Translations under genes and position numbers: made by a program
Shown: piece by piece, positions 63,270-64,000 of the stretch
How the letters are laid out: each line of letters opens with the position of its first letter
How positions within the stretch are numbered: the first letter of the stretch is position 1
The notes under the pieces: generated by a model
The model's input: only the letters and a program-made list of their open reading frames with translations
Database searches by the model: none
Told to the model about the DNA's origin: nothing
Origin: Myxococcus xanthus
Lineage (GTDB): Bacteria > Myxococcota > Myxococcia > Myxococcales > Myxococcaceae
NCBI RefSeq assembly: GCF_006402735.1
Contig: NZ_CP017174.1
Coordinates: 4,653,001-4,717,000, forward strand
Length of the DNA stretch: 64,000 nt
Direction: 5' to 3'

Positions 63270-64000
63270 TCAGTCCGCCTTCACCGCGTCCTCTTCCAGC
63301 GCGATGGCGGGGGACGCACCGTTGTAGACAGCGGCATCGAGCAGGCCCTCTTCGCGCGCCACCAGCACCGGGACCAGCATCTGGCCCGTGACGTTGGTCA
63401 TCGTGCGCATCATGTCGAGGATGCGGTCAATGGCGAGCAGGTAGCCCAGCCCCTCCAGCGGCAAGCCCGCGGAGCTGAGCACCACCGTGGCCATGACCAC
63501 CGCCGTCCCGGGCACGCCCGCGGTACCGAAGCTGCCCAGCACCGACGCCAGCAGGATGATGAAGTACTGCGACGCGGACAGCTCCAGGCTGAAGTACTGC
63601 GCGACGAAGAGCGACGCGATGGCCGGGTAGATGGCACCGCACCCATCCATCTTGATGCTGGCCCCCAGCGGCACGGCGAAGGCCGCGTAGTCCTTGTTGA
63701 CGCCCAGGTTGTTCGTCACGGCGCGCAGGGCCACCGGCATGGACGCGAAGCTCGACGAGCTGACGAAGGCCACCTGCATGCCGGGCGCGGCGCCCCGGAA
63801 GAAGCGCAGCGGATTGAGCCCGTGCGTCATCAGGAGGCCGCCGTACACGAAGACGATGTGCAGCGCGCACGCCACGTACAGCGCCAGCACCAGCTTGCCC
63901 AGCGGCAACAAGCGCTCGAAGCCGTAGGTGCCCACCAGCGCGGCGATGAGGCCGAAGGTGCCCAGCGGCGTGAGCTCCAGCACGAAGCGGGTGACCTGAA
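63270..64000 (-). CDS. Dicarboxylate/amino acid:cation symporter (DAACS), 5' end beyond window
   Basis: The reverse strand is open from the stop at 63270 to the right edge, about 243 residues, so only the C-terminal half of the protein is present. Family features are SSSSFASMPVALRAVTNNLG (the serine-rich HP1 loop), MDGCGAIYPAIASLFVAQYF, the HP2 region GTAGVPGTAVVMATVVLSSA and DRILDMMRTMTNVTGQMLVP with the substrate-site Asp and Asn. These GltP/DctA-like carriers import glutamate, aspartate or C4-dicarboxylates with H+ or Na+. It is 148 bp upstream of actA, in the same direction. Confidence 0.92.
   Translation of the reverse strand, partial: QVTRFVLELTPLGTFGLIAALVGTYGFERLLPLGKLVLALYVACALHIVFVYGGLLMTHGLNPLRFFRGAAPGMQVAFVSSSSFASMPVALRAVTNNLGVNKDYAAFAVPLGASIKMDGCGAIYPAIASLFVAQYFSLELSASQYFIILLASVLGSFGTAGVPGTAVVMATVVLSSAGLPLEGLGYLLAIDRILDMMRTMTNVTGQMLVPVLVAREEGLLDAAVYNGASPAIALEEDAVKAD

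Overview
The window is high-GC, gene-dense DNA (roughly two-thirds G+C by eye, strong G/C preference at third codon positions). Its gene content points to a myxobacterium, probably Myxococcaceae (Myxococcus/Corallococcus type). The pointers are a DUF4388 protein, paired DUF1592/DUF1552 secreted proteins, many short lipoproteins, a stand-alone c-di-GMP-type MshEN protein, and a full alternative complex III-caa3 respiratory operon. No tRNA, rRNA, CRISPR array, insertion sequence or prophage was seen. The assignment rests on family recognition only; no database search was possible.

Layout. 1-10.3 kb: an ELWxxDGT-repeat lipoprotein cut by the left edge, an orphan GspG-like pseudopilin, a class I glutamine amidotransferase, a small Cys-rich lipoprotein, the DUF1592/DUF1552 pair, TesB thioesterase, a bile-acid:Na+ symporter-family transporter coupled to a predicted outer-membrane protein, and SlyD. 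10.4-17.6 kb: an MrfB/MrfA (YprB/YprA) nuclease-helicase pair, an ArsB/NhaD-type permease, a lipoprotein and an MshEN protein. 17.6-30.7 kb: a coupled HEAT-repeat lipoprotein and cyclic-nucleotide-binding/TPR protein, the conserved trpS-scpA-scpB-rluB block (RluB carries a very long repeat-rich tail encoded by a 36-bp minisatellite), a DUF4388 protein, XerD and a membrane protein of unknown function.

30.7-41 kb: a TsaC/Sua5-family protein follows a cassette of one small PII-like protein and two translationally coupled CPA2-type antiporters. Next come a KGG-repeat stress protein, a TVP38/DedA-type membrane protein, a patatin phospholipase, an NTF2-like protein, and a three-gene overlapping cassette of a Rieske oxygenase, a membrane desaturase and a fusion of a PAP2 (AUR1-like) domain with a squalene/phytoene-synthase-like domain. 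This cassette is the strongest candidate here for an undescribed pathway.

41-64 kb is energy metabolism. A sensor kinase and a pyruvate-oxidase-like ThDP enzyme precede a complete mrpABCDEFG Na+/H+ antiporter operon. Convergent to it is a long, almost entirely overlapping operon actABCDEF-orf-ctaCDEF: alternative complex III oxidises menaquinol and passes electrons to a caa3-type oxidase (subunit II with a fused cytochrome c; A2-type subunit I). A DAACS dicarboxylate/amino-acid symporter runs off the right edge. Mrp, which consumes the proton-motive force, therefore lies beside the respiratory chain that would generate it.
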